DNA from: Campylobacter cuniculorum DSM 23162 = LMG 24588
GTDB lineage: Bacteria > Campylobacterota > Campylobacteria > Campylobacterales > Campylobacteraceae
Reading direction: 5' to 3'
NCBI RefSeq assembly: GCF_002104335.1
Contig: NZ_CP020867.1
Span: forward strand, 496,001-560,000
DNA: 64,000 nucleotides
Below the pieces are notes generated by a model that searched no databases, was not told where the DNA came from, and was given only the letters and a program-made list of their open reading frames with translations. A program made the translations under genes and the position numbers. Shown here in pieces: positions 63,305 to 64,000 of this stretch (its first letter is position 1; each line of letters starts with the position of its first letter).

Positions 63305-63994
63305 ATGAAAAAAATGTTTAGAATTTGTATTTTTCTAGCAATTATATTTCTCGTAGCCTATGGGGTTTATATGTTAATCACAAAAGATTTTTCTTTTGAA
63401 GAATTTATCATTGGCATATGGAATGAACACGTAGAAAAATGGGGTTATGTCATACTTTTCTTTTGGAGTATCTTAGAAGGTGAGCTTGGACTCATTTTTG
63501 CAGGTTTTGCAGCTCATGATGGAAAATTAAATTTAGCTTTAACTATCTTTGTAGCGGGGATTGGAGGCTTTGTTGGAGACCAAATTTATTTTTATATAGG
63601 CAGATATAATAAAAAATTAATACAAAAAAAACTTCACACACAAAGACGTAAATTTGCCGTAGCACATTTACTCTTGCAACGTTTTGGTTGGCCTATTATC
63701 TTTATACAAAGATATATGTATGGTTTTAGAACTATAATTCCTATGAGTATAGGTATAACGCGTTATAGTGCAAAAAAATTTGCCTTTATCAATCTTATCA
63801 GTGCTTGGGTTTGGGCTACTATAACCATACTTTTAGCTTGGTATTTTGGTGCTTTAATTGAAGAATTTTTAGCTTGGGCAAAGCATCATTGGTATTATGC
63901 TGCAATTCTCATCGTGGCTTTGTTATCGGTTTTACTCTTTTCTTTTAAACAAATGGAAAAAGCTATACTTAAACATAAAAAGGAACAACAATGA
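63305..63994 (+). CDS. DedA-family membrane protein
   Basis: A 229-residue DedA/VTT-domain protein with about five membrane segments. The family core is readable: WSILEGELGLIFAGFAAHDG, GGFVGDQIYFYIGRYNKK and the conserved basic FIQRYMYGFRTIIPMSIGI. DedA proteins flip undecaprenyl phosphate or phospholipids and support proton-motive force and envelope integrity. It matches Cj0928 and overlaps the next start codon. Confidence 0.9.
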   Translation: MKKMFRICIFLAIIFLVAYGVYMLITKDFSFEEFIIGIWNEHVEKWGYVILFFWSILEGELGLIFAGFAAHDGKLNLALTIFVAGIGGFVGDQIYFYIGRYNKKLIQKKLHTQRRKFAVAHLLLQRFGWPIIFIQRYMYGFRTIIPMSIGITRYSAKKFAFINLISAWVWATITILLAWYFGALIEEFLAWAKHHWYYAAILIVALLSVLLFSFKQMEKAILKHKKEQQ

Positions 63995-64000
63995 AATTTG
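63991..64000 (+). CDS. Start of next gene, cut by window end (pepA by synteny)
   Basis: ATGAAATTTG begins inside the DedA stop (ATGA) with AAGGAACA upstream. Only three codons are present. In C. jejuni the gene after the DedA homologue is the leucyl aminopeptidase pepA (Cj0929); the identity here is inferred from order only. Confidence 0.4.

Overview
The window is a very AT-rich chromosomal segment of an epsilonproteobacterium (Campylobacterota). Its gene content and order point to the genus Campylobacter: a tandem dynamin-like pair, the stator-support protein PflB, the Peb1 aspartate/glutamate transporter, CheR with a receiver-less CheB', a futalosine-route MqnA, KtrAB, and long poly-G/C tracts of the contingency-locus type. 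From memory, blocks match C. jejuni NCTC 11168 loci Cj0411-0413, Cj0391-0381, Cj1054/1052, Cj1283-1292, Cj1399-1409 and Cj0919-0929, joined in a different order. Together with extra genes such as gdhA and a D-amino-acid transaminase, this suggests a relative of C. jejuni rather than C. jejuni itself. Species cannot be fixed without searching the 16S gene.

Layout. 1-3781: dynamin-like GTPases and a cysteine-rich Sel1 protein. 4032-7386: two transporters, a broken small membrane gene and a sigma28-driven flagellar-regulon gene. 7423-13929 (minus): der, aroK, trpS, serS, pflB in one tight operon. 14031-17301 (plus): EamA transporter, kdsA, ribH, nusB, pyrF. 17302-19557: a 2.2-kb stretch of at least six frame-broken small genes on both strands. 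19558-26103: murC, mutS2, an SF1 helicase with a nuclease-like C-terminus, then a perfect 302-bp copy of the middle of mutS2 ending in a C11 tract. 27237-28748 (minus): a complete 16S rRNA gene with leader boxA and flanking processing stem, but no spacer tRNAs or 23S within reach. 29430-31430: a NIT-domain chemoreceptor. 32110-36802 (minus): gltX, malic enzyme, mqnA, gdhA. 36868-40981: SurA-like chaperone, accBC, dcd, tRNA-Phe. 41117-43107: ktrBA. 43088-48395 (minus): gapA, pgk, tpiA, fabI and a hydrogenase-small-subunit-like protein. 48458-51516: nadD, rsfS, a C26 amidase and an APC permease. 51530-53878: phosphohexomutase, fliL, acpS. 54166-56017 (minus): a phase-variable glycosyltransferase coupled to a D-amino-acid transaminase. 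56109-60332: a stray amino-acid ABC ATPase facing the complete peb transporter operon. 60461-64000: cheR/cheB', rpiB, a small membrane protein, a frame-broken apt, a DedA protein and the first codons of the next gene.

Most of the window is housekeeping: translation, glycolysis/gluconeogenesis, fatty-acid, cofactor and envelope synthesis, and motility. The unusual parts are (i) the helicase-nuclease and mutS2 duplication next to the isolated 16S gene, (ii) three long poly-C/G tracts, one switching a glycosyltransferase and one sitting at the ribosome-binding position of cheR, and (iii) active gene decay: the 17.3-19.4 kb remnants, one still behind a sigma28-like promoter, and apt broken by an apparent short-repeat deletion.
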